This document shows positions 11,750 to 23,181 of a DNA stretch of 64,000 bases, piece after piece (the stretch's first letter is position 1; the number at the start of each line of letters is the position of its first letter). Where the stretch lies: NCBI GenBank assembly GCA_009767595.1, contig VSDK01026352.1:80387-144386 (forward strand), in the 5' to 3' direction. A program made the position numbers and the translations under genes. The notes under the pieces are model-generated. The model was not told where the DNA came from and searched no databases. It saw only the letters and a list, made by a program, of their open reading frames with translations. Origin of the DNA: Symbiodinium kawagutii (Eukaryota; Sar; Dinophyceae; Suessiales; Symbiodiniaceae).

Positions 11750-11840
11750 CCTTTGACCAGTAGTACCCGTACAAGGTGCGGGCGGAAGTTTCCGAGCTTA
11801 AAAAGGCCTATAGGGAAGACAATTGTGCCTATAGGATGCG
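11750..11840. repeat. Right copy of the bracketing repeat
   Basis: Carries ACCAGTAGTACCCGTACAAG, GGCGGAAGTTTCC and a GCCTATAGG word in the same order and orientation as the copy near 6952. The two copies are diverged at many positions. Confidence 0.7.
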
Positions 11841-11999
11841 GCTGTGCGGGCATTGACGGAGACATGAAGCAACGACATCGGCCTGTGATCTCAGACGAAA
11901 ACGTGTGCACTGGCAAGAACATGTGTCATGATGGCAAGCATGAAAGGCGATGTAGTTGAGAACATGATTCATGAGGCCAATGAAGCAGAGGAAAAGCTT

Positions 12000-12345
12000 T
12001 CAGCGCTGCATTATGAGTAGAAAAACAGTACAGCAAAAACTCAGTGCTTCAATGCCTGGAAACATGGACATTTTAAGCATTTCCAGATGCACCGACCAAA
12101 TGCCACGCCGGCCACACAAAGTCACGATCCAACACTTGTCCAACACCACCTGTCACAGCCCTGCCATTGCGAAAAGTGATGCGGGAACAGCTACAGATGC
12201 ACCGAATGCTACGCCTCCCACACAAAATCAACATGGCACAACATCACATCCACTTTTTGACGACGGTTCCACGAGACAAGCGGAACCAAACCAGAAGCAA
12301 CCGGAAGCAACCGTAACCAAACGAAGCAAACCGAATCATAGTTCC
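12000..12345. repeat. Diverged relative of the satellite long unit
   Basis: Shares short words with the long unit of the satellite, in a decayed and rearranged form: CACGCC...CACACAAA, CACTTTTTGACGACGGTTC, CCATTGCGAAAAG, and repeated AACCGGAAGC. It is probably an old remnant. The open frame over it (11971-12348) is not supported as a gene. Confidence 0.5.
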
Positions 12346-12629
12346 TAGGTTTAAGTTCATGCCTAGGGTTTTGCATGATTTTTTGGTGTTCACCAGGTTG
12401 CAGAAGCACTGGCTGCAGTGATGTTGGCTTCAGGTTTTGGGATTTGAAGTGTTGGTATTTGAGGTTTACAGTCAGTTTACAGTCAGTTTACAGTAGTTTT
12501 TTGGGATTCCAGGGATCTTTGTGCGTCTCGAACTGCATGGTATAGCATGTCGAACCGAATTGCGTTTGAGTCAGCTGAGAAAGCTCCCAGGCAAGAAGAA
12601 CTGTTTGGCATTTCATTGACATAGCATAG

Positions 12630-13010
12630 CCATGCATAGCCCCCATCCTTCATGCAGTCACATTTATGCTTGCATTCAAATCATAGATGCAAAAGCGTGT
12701 ATGATGCATGCATGTGACAGTATTTATGTATCTATTTATGTGTTCATATTTTCATGTATTTTATGTATTTATGTATTTGTTGTATGTATTTATGTCATGG
12801 TATGTTTTGTTTTGTTCTATTATGCAATGTTGTGCAATGTGTTTAATGTATCTGATGTATATGGTGTTTAATACATGCAATGCAATGTAATATGTATACC
12901 GCAATGCAATGCATGTAAAGTATGCAATGTATGGAATATATGTAATGCGCGTAATATATGTAGTACATGTATTTTGTATGTCTGTATGCAAGTAAATGGT
13001 ATGTTGTGTC
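12630..13010. repeat. AT-rich ATGT/TATG simple-sequence tract
   Basis: Degenerate tetranucleotide repeats of TATG, ATGT and GCAATGCAATG type over nearly 400 bp. Similar tracts recur at 41.8, 42.5 and 47.8 kb. No gene is supported. Confidence 0.85.
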
Positions 13011-13819
13011 AAGTTACGTGGTCACGATAGTCAAGCGTGATGCAGTAGCATGTGATATTTGTTTTTGTGCATGTGTGCATGTAGAATTTGCGTTTGTAGA
13101 TAAGTTAGCAAAATGTGTAGCTTTGGTTTCTTTAATTTAGATTGGCATACGCACCATGCATATTCACATGCTGAAAAACACGATGCAGACACAGAATGTC
13201 ACTTGGCAATCACTCATTCTGAGCGGCCTCGAGGTGGGAATGAAACAACATGGCGAAACTGGTCCCGTGGCTGCCATTTCTATTCGATTGCTTGGACGGA
13301 TACTCGTCTCCAACCATGGAGAGCTGGCAGTCTTTGTGGAGCAGCATATCTTGTTTGTTTTTCTGCCTTTCTGGTAGCATTTCCAATGAGATTGTTGAAT
13401 TTGTTTCTCACAAAGTTCTGCACATTTCAGCGGTGGAGAAACACAATAGCTTTCTGGTTTTGCAGACCATGAACTGTGCAAAATCAACCAGGCGGTCTTC
13501 ATTGCACGCCGTTGGCTAACAGCCGTAATTGAACCTGTTTGGATTGGACACGGCCAATCCGTGCTTTCCAAAGTGCTACTCATCCGCATTTTCAACCACT
13601 TGAATTTCTAATCTCAAGTTGTTGTTTGGATTAATTGGCGAATAGTCAATCACTGAATTTTGATGCTTTGTTTTCTTTTATCATGTCAACTTCGGATTGA
13701 CCATTGAAATGGTACCCCCATGTACCCCCATTAATCAACCTAGGGTTTGTCAATCCTGGATTAGCATTATCAAGTTGTTTGCATGTTCAAGATCTCCTTG
13801 GAGGATATCCATTCGGAAG

Positions 13820-13905
13820 GGTGACTACCATGGAGCGCAGCAGCACTATACGCGTGCTTTGGAATTGCTGGATGCCTGCAACTTGGCGGAACTAATATCG
13901 TTTGC
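13820..13905 (+). CDS. TPR gene, probable first visible exon
   Basis: Opens after GGAAG and reads GDYHGAQQHYTRALELLDACN, a good TPR helix B with Tyr, Ala and Leu at consensus positions. The donor is unclear; GAACTA or CAAGTTTT could serve. No upstream helix-A exon was recognised. It may belong to this gene or be a separate fragment. Confidence 0.55.
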
Positions 13906-16900
13906 AACGCAAGTTTTCCAACAAACATTCTTGCAAAGAAACATTTGGGGATTTCTAAAAACGGAGAACCCCCCAAAATTATGGATAGTTCATTACAATA
14001 AATGATTCAACTCTTGGATGATTTGGGCCACCCCCCACCAATCTCGTGGCAAAGAGTGCCAAAAAGCGAATGTTTTTTTTTCCTGCTGCTTTGCATCTAT
14101 ATAGTGTACAGGTCTGCCCATAGGGCTCCAAATTTGAGGCTGATTCAAATCCAGGTATATATTGAGAGATTCAAATAGCTGGTGAATGCTGGTGACTCAC
14201 CTATTACCTCATGTTCCTGTCACCTTGTCTTGGCTCCTTTAGGCGGGTTGATGCACCTTGTGGGGAGCCCTCCCATCAAGACTTGTTGGATGTTGGGCCC
14301 TTATTGAGGCCGTGTTGGGACAACCAAAAAGAACTTAAAGGAAATGGTCCCCGCAGCTAAAGCAGTACTGCAGATTTTTATGGCCTTCCAAAGTTAGCCG
14401 GTGCACCTTTGGTGGTGATTTGGCAAGTTTGCTGCTGTGGGCAGAAAGATTAACAGAAGCTGGTGGCTAGGAGGGAGCGATTTGGAGCCAGGGGCATCCC
14501 TACATTCCCTTTGAAGGGGGAGCCAAGGAGCTACAAGGAGTGGCCAAACCAAATGCTAGAAATGGAAATTGAGAGCAGTGCTGGTTGTACACGACCTCCA
14601 GCAGGAACAGGATCAAACTGCAAACTGCTCAGCAAACCAATCCGGGCATTTGCCCCCTGAAACCCAGGCGAACATGGCAGTGTCTCTGTCCAATACGCCC
14701 AGCTGTTGACAGATAAGTTCGTCGCAACTGGTGACTTGGGGCTTCCTGGCGCTGTTGGAGCTGGTTCGCTTTGGCTCGTGATCAAAGGAAGAACTGGAAG
14801 AACTGGAAGAACTGAAAGAAGAATCACTGTTCTTTTCTGTTTTTCTGTTCTGCAACTTTTCCAAAGACCTTTCAATTTGACGTCTACAAGAGTACAAATC
14901 AATACAATAGAATGAGGAGAACTAGATGGTCGTGTGCCAACAAAATAGGTGATATGGTGGGCGCAGCCTGGCCACTTCAAGTTGTGGCTTGTGCGAGACA
15001 AAGGATCAACCACGAAAGACAGAGGCCTGTAAGTTACATCATAAAGTTAGAATGGGTCTTCTCGTGACAGAATCCATCACCAATCCGTGTGCAACGCAGA
15101 AAGCCCTTCCTTGTGACCTGACAGTGCCAAGTGGACATCAGAAGGAAACTTGTACGTGCAATCACTTGAAGTGTTTTCAGGCTGCTACATCGCGCCAAAC
15201 AGCTATTTGAAGACCTCAAGGAGATGCTTGGCTCAGCACGTTGGAAACTGGTCCGACACCAGCTGATCTGTTTTCAAAGTGCGAGTTGTCCCGTGTTCTT
15301 TGTGTTTTCCAAAATGCTGGCCTATGCTTGCCTCACTTTCCTGGCTTTTTGTTCTTGGCTCGTGGGTGGCTTTTGGTTAATAGCTCCTGCGTTGCTTCTT
15401 GGATTTTTGCCTTCGCGGCTTTTGGTTCTTTTCTATTGTGGGATTCTGTAGGTTGTTGTCTTTGTGGATTTTGGATTCTGTGGATTCTCAGATTCGTTGG
15501 CTTTGGTGGCTTTTGTTGTGGCAAGATACATGTTCTTACATAGGAACTCAGATGACAGCCAGTCGTTTCGAGACCTTGGGGTCGTTTACTGTGTCAGCAG
15601 CAAAAAACAACAAGCTACTTGTACAATGGAAGATGCGCTGCGCACTCCCCCTGGATCCCCCTCCCATGCTGCGCCTGCCACGAAATCTGCGTTATATGTG
15701 TTCCCAATATAGCGCAGCTGACAACAGGAACAAGCAACAACGGCCAAGAAGAGCACCCCCCCCTCCACCACCAACAACAGCAGCAACAACAACAACAACC
15801 AGGAGCATCAGCAGCATCATGACCAGCAGCACCAGCAACAACAGAGGTACAAATCAACACGAATGGGGTTGTGCCTAAAATGCTGCAAACTCTATGCAAA
15901 ATGTGCCCCAAAGAAAGGAATGAAAACTATGGGAAAGCAAACGGAATGGTGGGAAACCACAGGGAACTTGAGGACAAACAGCTGTGAGTAGGAAAAAACA
16001 AAAAGGAACATATGAGCAGCCTTTCTGGATTATGGCCGGAGGCCTTTCTTTGGAGATCCCACAGTGTGATATGCAAAAATTGAGAAGAGTAAGAGAGGGC
16101 ATTTCCTTGCCCTTGCTAAAGATCTCTTGCAGCTTGACACTGTTCAAAGGACATCTAATTTTCAAGACAGTTTCGCATCCAAGGACTGCTTGTGAAGACT
16201 ACGCGCGGGTTCTCAAGCACTTAGGCACAGTGCATTTGGGCGAGAACAAATTGGAGAAGGCGGGGATCGGTGTGCAGTTTATAGTTTCGAAGTTTCATGT
16301 TTCTGACTTCCGCTCACTTCATTCCTTTTATTGCGTTTCACACTAGTCTTGTCACCTATTTTGAGCCTAGTTGCCTAATCTTGTCTGCAAGCCCGGGCCA
16401 CAGGCGATCGAATTCTACCAAAAAGCAAGGTCTTGCTACGAAGGAGGCGGTGTTGGGTTTGGACAGATGATTCAGGGGCTCACCACAGCATGCCACTGAT
16501 ATGGTGCCCCCCCTCAGCCTTAGTGCAGCCTTACGTCACCTTGAAATCCTTCACACCTCAGAGATCCAGCTGTGAACGAAGGGGAGCTGAGACAAAGTCC
16601 TGGATTTGCAGACCTCATGGTGAACATGGGCAGATTGGAGGCACATTGCAGTTGAGATGCGCAGAATTTTCATATGCTGCGGGAATTGCTGCTTGTATGG
16701 TGTCTACATCTCAGATTATGGTTATTTCTGAGTCATATCCGCATGTCCAAATTGGTGCTAGCAAACGAAGAGAAAAACTACCTGATTCGCTCCATCTTTC
16801 TGTTTGGGATAGTCGAGAAGAGAGATTTTGATTTTGTCATGCATTTGGATGCAAGTGCTTTGCAGTTTGCCTTCAACGCCTTCCACGCATTTCTTCTATG

Positions 16901-19401
16901 AAATTTGAACTGAATTTCTATGCTACTGACAACTTGGCTCAACCGAATCCGAGACGCAGGTGACTCTGGAGGACAACTGCAAGGCATTAGAGGCTTTCGA
17001 GGAAGCTCGCAGGATTTACCAGGTGGGGAGGCGACAAAGCTGGAGCCATTTTGAATGACGAGCTGGAGCCATTCAATGTTTTTCAAGATAAGATCTGTAG
17101 AATGTAAATAAACGGAGAAGATGACTGAAGCTAGGCAATCAGCATGAGGTCGCCCTATTCAAGTTGACCTTCGTCAGATAAGCTGCCAACGAGACACTGT
17201 TGACATTGGGCTTGACACTTTTGGCAGCTGTTTTCTTTGAGCTGGATGTGAAGGTCAGCTGTCACAGCCGAGTCAAGTGTTGTTTATCAATCCTGCTGTG
17301 TAGCGGATTCTCAAAGAGGACATCGGCGTGACAGCCAGTCCTGGATATGCGGACTTGTTGTTGAACATGGGACATCTCCAGGTGGGGAAGGGAAGACGGA
17401 GTTTGAAGGTTCTGTAGTGTTGTATCTTTGAACAAGAACAACCTCCAGGGATGTCAGAAAGAATGGTGAACATGCGTGTTTGGTCATTTATGTCACCGCA
17501 ATAGCAGACAAGTTCCTGGCATTTGCAAGATGATGCTCACATCTGCTTTCTTCAGTTCGGTGTTTCTGCTATATGGCAGAGCGCAGCGGCAAGTTGCTGG
17601 GGAGACCCTCCGCTAGTCCTGTTCATCTTGTGAAATTCTAGCCGCACAAGGGAGAGCCTCACTTTTTTGCAGCTCTGTTTGTCCAGTCGACAATTAGGCA
17701 TACACAGTCATGTCACCATTCAGATTCTTATGTCTCATGCCTGGTGCTGACAGGCTGAGAAATTGGGGAATTTGGATGCCGCGATGTCAAGCTTTGAAGA
17801 AGCTTGCGATGTCTATGATGCTGTCAATGCCAAAGGCCTTGCCACCGCACAGGCAGTGGGGATGCAAGGGTCATCAAGGGTCCAAATCCGGGATCGAATG
17901 CAAGGGTCGAATCCAAAGATCTTGCTCGCTGCCTCTGTAGAAATCCTTCCCAGGGCAGGCACTTGTGGCCGTTGCGGGCCAGGCATACTCCAAGTTGGCA
18001 CAGATGCACATGAAAAGGGGCGAGACTGACCAAGCCACCGACGCTCGGTGACTGTCGCAGAAGCGGCCCAAATAGATCATATCCCAACCTCACCGGACAT
18101 GGCATCACAATGGCGGATATTCACGTTGACTTCTAGTACCAAATAATATATACAAGTCTAGCGCAGATCCTGTAGTTTGCCGAGACTCACAAGAACACTG
18201 TGCCAGAAACACCGAAGCAGCTGCACGGGAAGGTAAAAACAAGGAGCTCACCACACCCAAACCATCACCATCCATCACCTTTTCTGCTGTGAGTTGGGAA
18301 ACGTCTGTACCGAGGTAGCCTACGAGCGCGCAAAAGAAAACTACGAAGCTTGTGGTGAAGTGGATGGGCCGGAGTATGAGGCTGTCCACTTTCCCGTCAG
18401 CATCTTTTTCTGCAAGTCATCCTGTAGCTGTGCAGCTTGTTTGTTGGGGTCAACTAAGGCTAGTTGCCTTCAGCACTTAAGAAATTGTATGGTTTTCGCG
18501 TCGAAGAAATGCCAGTTTGTGTGATCTTTCACTTCTCGCTGCTTCTCAGATCTTATCAGATCTTGTCAGGAGGCCTCGCACTTCTCTTTTCAGGGAAAGT
18601 TCCCTGCAGTGAAATTTGCACCCCGCAGAAGCATTGGCTGGACGAAACCGGTGCCACACACCTCGATTCGTGGCACCTTGCCTTTGTCGTCGTCGAAGGG
18701 CTTGCCAAAGAGCCATGCCAAGCCATCCGGATTTGTGGACGAAACTGGGCCTTGAGCTTTACATCGCTGTGCACCGTGTGTGCAAAGATTCTTTGCGTCA
18801 ACATGTCTCTAAAAGAGACATGTAAAACATGGATTTGCAGCAAGCTTGTGTAAGCAGCAAAATTATTGCCCTGGAGTCATTGGAGCCTAGCCAACGTGGA
18901 GGATTCAGCATATGCGAGCTTTCACGACAACTAATGCAAAGTCTTCGTGGACCCCTTTTTTATTTGCTGGAGGTGAGATTTGTTTTTTTGAATGCATAGG
19001 ATTGCGCTATTCAGTAGGACCCTGCAGAATTCAATTTCGAAAGTAACATCAGCTTGACCAGAGCTTGTTTCTCAACAGCCCTGTTTATTCACACATGACA
19101 TGTGGTAGTACTCGGATAGGAACATGGGTTTGTCATGGTTTGTCCATAGATGGTGGTTCCATGGAATCGTCCAATAATAGCAATAGCTTTATTCGACTAA
19201 ATGCTGTGGAGCAAACTATCAAACAACCTACAGTGCCTACAGTCTCACTTGTTGCACTTTCCATTGTAGCCTTTCTCGTGTCGCGGAGAGCCTTTGATTG
19301 AAACCACTTCGATCAACAGTGATCAACCGTGACCTTCTTCCAAGGCAAAGTACGCCGAAACTTTTTACTGCAAAGCCGCTATTGACACGTCTGATACCTG
19401 G
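13820..19401 (+). CDS. Tetratricopeptide-repeat (TPR) protein, multi-exon
   Basis: A chain of short exons encodes consecutive TPR helices. Joined across introns they give helix-A segments of the form SPGFADLMVNMGRLE and SPGYADLLLNMGHLQ, and helix-B segments of the form KALEAFEEARRIYQ and AIEFYQKARSCYE. These carry the TPR consensus spacing of Gly, Ala and aromatic residues and resemble kinesin-light-chain-like TPR arrays. TPR arrays are superhelical protein-binding scaffolds; the partner is unknown. Most exons are in matching phase, and several joins require GC donors (AAG|GCGGGG, GAG|GCACAT, CAG|GCAGTG, GAG|GCTGTC). The start codon and the final exon were not found, so the ends are approximate. 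The first (13820) and last (19345) exons are the least certain. Confidence 0.8.
14461..14556. repeat. Dispersed repeat, copy 1
   Basis: The block AGGAGGGAGCGATTTGGAGC, then CAGGGGCATCCCTA, then TTGAAGGGGGAGC, then AAGGAGTGG is found again at 57430-57533 in the same order and orientation. It lies in an intron of the TPR gene. Confidence 0.75.
14783..14822. repeat. Short 9-bp repeat (GAAGAACTG)
   Basis: Three to four tandem GAAGAACTG units. Confidence 0.85.
15181..15230 (+). CDS. TPR gene exon (helix B)
   Basis: Acceptor GTGTTTTCAG. Reads LLHRAKQLFEDLKEML and ends in phase 1 at a GC donor (CTTG|GCTCAG). The next exon supplies AC to complete an Asp codon, so the phases agree. Confidence 0.7.
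15765..15848. repeat. CAA/CAG triplet tract
   Basis: CAACAACAG-type triplets that would encode Gln or Ser/Ala runs depending on frame, inside an intron of the TPR gene. Confidence 0.9.
16198..16259 (+). CDS. TPR gene exon (helix A)
   Basis: Acceptor TGTGAAG. Reads YARVLKHLGTVHLGENKLEK, a clear TPR helix A with its turn. Ends at a GC donor, AAG|GCGGGG, in phase 0. Confidence 0.8.
16404..16443 (+). CDS. TPR gene exon (helix B)
   Basis: Acceptor GGCCACAG. Reads AIEFYQKARSCYE, which completes the TPR begun in the preceding exon (NKLEK joined to AIEFYQ). The donor lies in GAAGGAGGCGG; a GA donor after GAAG or a GC donor three bases later are both possible. Confidence 0.8.
16580..16640 (+). CDS. 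TPR gene exon (helix A)
   Basis: Reads GELRQSPGFADLMVNMGRLE after an acceptor in GAACGAAG; the exact start is uncertain by a few bases. Ends in phase 0 at a GC donor, GAG|GCACAT. Confidence 0.75.
16960..17022 (+). CDS. TPR gene exon (helix B)
   Basis: Acceptor GAGACGCAG, donor CAG|GTGGGG. Both ends are phase 0, with 21 codons. Contains KALEAFEEARRIYQ, a near-consensus TPR helix B. Confidence 0.85.
17304..17381 (+). CDS. TPR gene exon (helix A)
   Basis: Acceptor TGTGTAG, donor CAG|GTGGGG. 26 codons, both ends phase 0. Contains SPGYADLLLNMGHLQ, closely parallel to the helix-A exon about 660 bp upstream, which shows internal duplication of exon pairs. Confidence 0.85.
17754..17852 (+). CDS. 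TPR gene exon (helix B)
   Basis: Acceptor GCTGACAG. 33 codons containing LGNLDAAMSSFEEACDVYDA. Donor CAG|GCAGTG (GC type), phase 0. Confidence 0.85.
17959..18042 (+). CDS. TPR gene exon (helix A)
   Basis: Acceptor AGGGCAG. 28 codons containing AGQAYSKLAQMHMKRGETDQ. Phase 0 at both ends if the GC donor GAC|GCTCGG is used. Confidence 0.75.
18315..18380 (+). CDS. TPR gene exon (helix B)
   Basis: Acceptor GTACCGAG, GC donor GAG|GCTGTC. 22 codons containing AYERAKENYEACGEVDGPEY. Completes the helix pair of the previous exon. Confidence 0.75.
19345..19401 (+). CDS. Possible further TPR exon
   Basis: Acceptor TTCTTCCAAG. Reads AKYAETFYCKAAIDTSDTW and can end at a GC donor (TGG|GCGGCC) in phase 0. 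The pattern fits a helix B, but the partner helix-A exon between 18.4 and 19.3 kb was not identified. A segment near 18718-18790 (PDLWTKLGLELYIAVHRV) is one candidate. Confidence 0.4.
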
Positions 19402-19744
19402 GCGGCCTTGCTATAGCTGGCGGGCACTTGCAAACCGTTGGGCGAACTTGGGAAACTCACATGGCAAGGCAACAAGGGATGTTAACGTCAAGATACATCA
19501 TGCAACGAGTTCAGTGAAACATGGAAGAATAAAGCATGTTCATGTTTATGCATGCTCCTCGTTTACCTTTATACTTATGGCATGCATTGTAGTATTGCCG
19601 GGTTGATAATCTTGTGAGGTGAGTTGCCTTTTAGAGTCAGTACTTTGAAGCTGCTGCAAGGCATGATTGAGACAGGTTGCATCTCTTTTGATAGCGTTGA
19701 GATTTGAGATTTGAGTTCCTGTGTCTTACTTGTACTGCATGCGA

Positions 19745-19866
19745 TTATACGTATGCATGTATACATATGTAAATAAATAGACAAATAGATAGATAAATTA
19801 ATAAATAAATGAATAGATAAATAGATAGATTGAAAAATAGATAAATATGTATGTATATATATATAG
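19745..19866. repeat. AT-rich AAATAGATA tract
   Basis: Degenerate GATA/AAAT repeats ending in a short (AT)n run. Confidence 0.9.
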
Positions 19867-20305
19867 CCCGACTCATTTTAGGATGTGAGAGGTGATTTTG
19901 CATGTTGTGGTCAACAGGGTATCCCAGAAACGACTTGCTGGATTTCATGTGAGGCAACAGTCACAGTGGAGCTGCAATTGAATGCTTTGAAGATGTCAGC
20001 TGGTCTAAAGTCATTCGGATTGAAGATGCAAACTTCCTGGCAGCACGAGTTCACATGTCGCTTGTTCTTGCTTTCCAAAGCAGACACCCTCCTTTTTACT
20101 ACCTCAACAAACCGACAAGATAAAGTCGGTGAAGTTGAAACAGAGTGTAATTGTTTGCTATTACATTTTTGACAGTTAGACATAGTTAGACTAAGTTTAA
20201 CAGCTATGGCTATAGTTATGGTCTCTCAGTTGTGGCAAATGACTAACAAGTTTCTAAACAAAGGTTGAAACTAAGGTGATCTTCACTCAGAGCGTTGATC
20301 TTCAG

Positions 20306-20796
20306 GTGGAAGTCGAGAAACCACACCTCGCCGGATCAAAGCCGTGCCTCGGAATTCGCAGTGATTCGTTGAGTGGATCCAAACATGAAAAGAAAATAAG
20401 CAACGAATTTTCGGAAGGAAACACATCCCCAATAGATGCGACTGAACGATTGAATTCTGGGCAACTTTTATCTTAGCATGTCTTTGTATCGCAGATACGC
20501 CAGCTCCTGAACTCCCGAAAGTTCAGCTGAGAAAATGTGAGGTCTGGAAAGAGCGTGGTGAAGAGGACTCGTTCACGTTTTGCAGAGTGGAAAGTGCTGC
20601 GGTGCTACCAGTGCCTGAAATGGTTGACATTTTCAGGGGGTTGTTGAGTTGCTTGTTTGAAGTTGGCAAAGGCTTGGTATCGGCTGAACACTGGAGTAGT
20701 GGCGTGCAATACAAGTGGTCTTACAGAACTCTAATTACTTCGATGTTACTCAGTTGTTGCGTGAGTAGAATTCGGATCACCCAGGGCCTTGAGTAA
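20306..20796 (+). CDS. Unidentified gene, two phase-matched exons
   Basis: The first exon (20306-20372) follows GATCTTCAG and reads VEVEKPHLAGSKPCLGIR. It can end in phase 1 at TTGA|GTGGAT. The second starts at 20495 after a strong acceptor (TCTTTGTATCGCAG), supplies two bases to complete the codon, and reads TPAPELPKVQLRKCEVW followed by GEEDSFTFCRVESAAVLPVP. The second frame stays open to 20796, though the exon may end earlier. No family was recognised; the acidic and aromatic pattern suggests a folded domain. Relation to the TPR gene upstream is unknown. Confidence 0.55.
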
Positions 20797-22269
20797 GCCT
20801 CAGACCTTTTGCAACTTGGACTAGCTCTAGAAACCGCGCCAGGGGGGAATGATATGCTGCCGCCCGGTTTAAGCCCCAATGTCCAACAGCGTCGCCGTGT
20901 CTAGAACTCCGACCAAGTATTTCAACTAGAAGTGTGACAACTTGGATGTGCTGAAGCCTGTAGTTTCGTCAGCTTTGTGTCAGATTGCTTGCAATTTCTG
21001 AGTCTTCCACCCACTCCTGCGAGAGGAAACCGGAAGTCACAATAGTGGGCCGAGTGGCGATGAAATGACTGTTCGGGATCTTAGTTGGCGGTGTCACTTG
21101 GCACCCTTGGGTGACAAGCATACCTCATCAGTGCTTTTCCACCATGTCTCTCAACGAAGATCGCACTTCAGCAGCACTACACGTTGTAAGCCGCCACATT
21201 GAAACTGGGGTGCACACTTTGAGGCAAATATGGATGTGGAACAAGTCTGAACCCGAGATGACTGGCCTTGGGATGTGGATCAGGTCTTTCAAAATCATCC
21301 CGCTGAACAGTTTTCCCCTCTCAAAGTGTCGAACACACATGGTCAGATGTATGCAACATTGCTTTACAAGCTTGCCGGTGCAGTGATTGAAGTTTACTTA
21401 AAGAGACTCTGATCATCTCTGATCTCCAAATGCCTGCGTGCAGTGATGAACACTGCGTGGGATACCGGACCCCAAGAGGTGTCGCATCCAACCCATCACT
21501 GGTTCAGGTCCCTGCTGTTGCAGAGTCGCCCTGGGGATTGCGCGGTGGACAGGACGGGTTTGCCTAGGATAGGATCAACTTAGCACGGGCACTGGCAGTC
21601 CTTGCCTTTTCACCGACCCTGGAAAACAAACTCATTCATAGAGAGCAGTGCTACTTTCACTCAAATTTCCCAGTTGTACTTCTTTTAGGTGAGGCAAGTG
21701 CTGCGCTTGCACTTTGGCTTCAGCAGTGCAGGAAAATTGGACCGTAACGGCCATCGCCTTGGCTCTGATGAGGGAACGCCGAGGGATCAAGCTTGAACCG
21801 GGGCAAGCTTGAGCACAGCGTGGGAGAAAGCCCTGTGGCTGGCGGAAGACTTGCAACAGTGACCTTCCCCAGCCTTCCTTAGCCTTCTGCTGATTCTTTT
21901 GTCCGTTCTCCAATCATGTCCTACAGTGTAGCACAGGTGAAATGTACTGCACTGGGGCTTTGTCTCAGTTGTTGTCTCCTGGGGGCCTATGGCATATGCT
22001 TCTTGAATCAAGGAAGTTCAAAATGACCATGCCTTTCAACTGATGTTGCCCCAGCTTCATTGGTCGCAAATGTCAAATGTCCTTACCAGGACAAATTAGG
22101 TACTTTGACAACAATAAGAGCTTTCTCAATTATGGGCTTGGATTCAAATCATTTTAAATCATGGAAATGTACTAGATTATAGGATCTAAATGTAGTTTGT
22201 GAAGCTTCCTTATGATTGAAATCCAGTGCTTCGCAGCAGAGTTCCGCCTAGGGCTTTTTCCGGGCAACA

Positions 22270-22440
22270 GAGGCACTGCTCGTGCGCCTGGATTTGCGGA
22301 CGTGGGATGCGGGTTCCGTATACATTCGGGGACCGCAACCATCCAAACTTGTCCTTCAGCGGATCACATTTGCCCCTCTCCCAAGGGTTGTCGAAGTCAA
22401 ACCACTGACCTTTCACGTCAATGGTCTGAAGAAAATGCTA
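22270..22440 (+). CDS. Possible exon, beta-rich segment
   Basis: The plus frame reads LDLRTWDAGSVYIRGPQPSK and then LVLQRITFAPLPRVVEVKPL, alternating hydrophobic residues as in beta strands. Two other frames are also open here, so frame and boundaries are tentative. It could belong to the gene at 20.3 kb or the one starting by 23.2 kb. Confidence 0.35.
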
Positions 22441-23181
22441 CTTCTGCAAACATGCTGCCAACAGAGCCTTTGCGATTGCTTATGTCAACATTTTTTCACA
22501 TATATGTATTTGGCACCGCTTTTTAGTCATGAGCTTGTGTCCCATCAACAGATTTTCACCGAGTCCTCTTGATCACCGATTCACGATGCCCAGTCTCTCA
22601 CAGCAGAGTCATGGTGGCCAAATCCCGCTTCTGGAAGGTACCAGACACCAAAAGTCAGGGGTTCTCAGAGAAGTACCCAGATTGCTTGTTTCTGGAGAGC
22701 TCTGCTGTGTGTAAAATTGTCATGCTCTCGTTCACTCTTGTCCGTTAAGGATTGTAAAATGCTGCAAGAGATTGTACTTAGAATCAGCAAACCACCTGCA
22801 GCTTGTGGTACACTTTTACTCATATTCCGAGGGGTACACTTTGTCATCCTCTTTTTTTGTCTCTGTGTATACCTCAGGTCCAGAACCACCAGCTGTGTTG
22901 AACCCAGCAAGGGATTAGAGCTTGATGATGCTGAATGCACAGGGACTCATGGACTTTCATATATCATATTGGACTTGCAGTGACTGTTGCTCAGCACAGT
23001 TTTTAGGAAGATCCATTTTGCTAGTGCCCACTGCGTTTGAACTCATATTACAATAGTGATTTAATCTGAAGAGTCAAACTCTACTGAGTCTAGTGACGTC
23101 GGGCGATAGTCTAGATGAGTCTTCCCGTGTGACATGTCAAGTCGGTGCCTCGTTTCGGTTGCGTGGATTTCGGGTGCTCAG

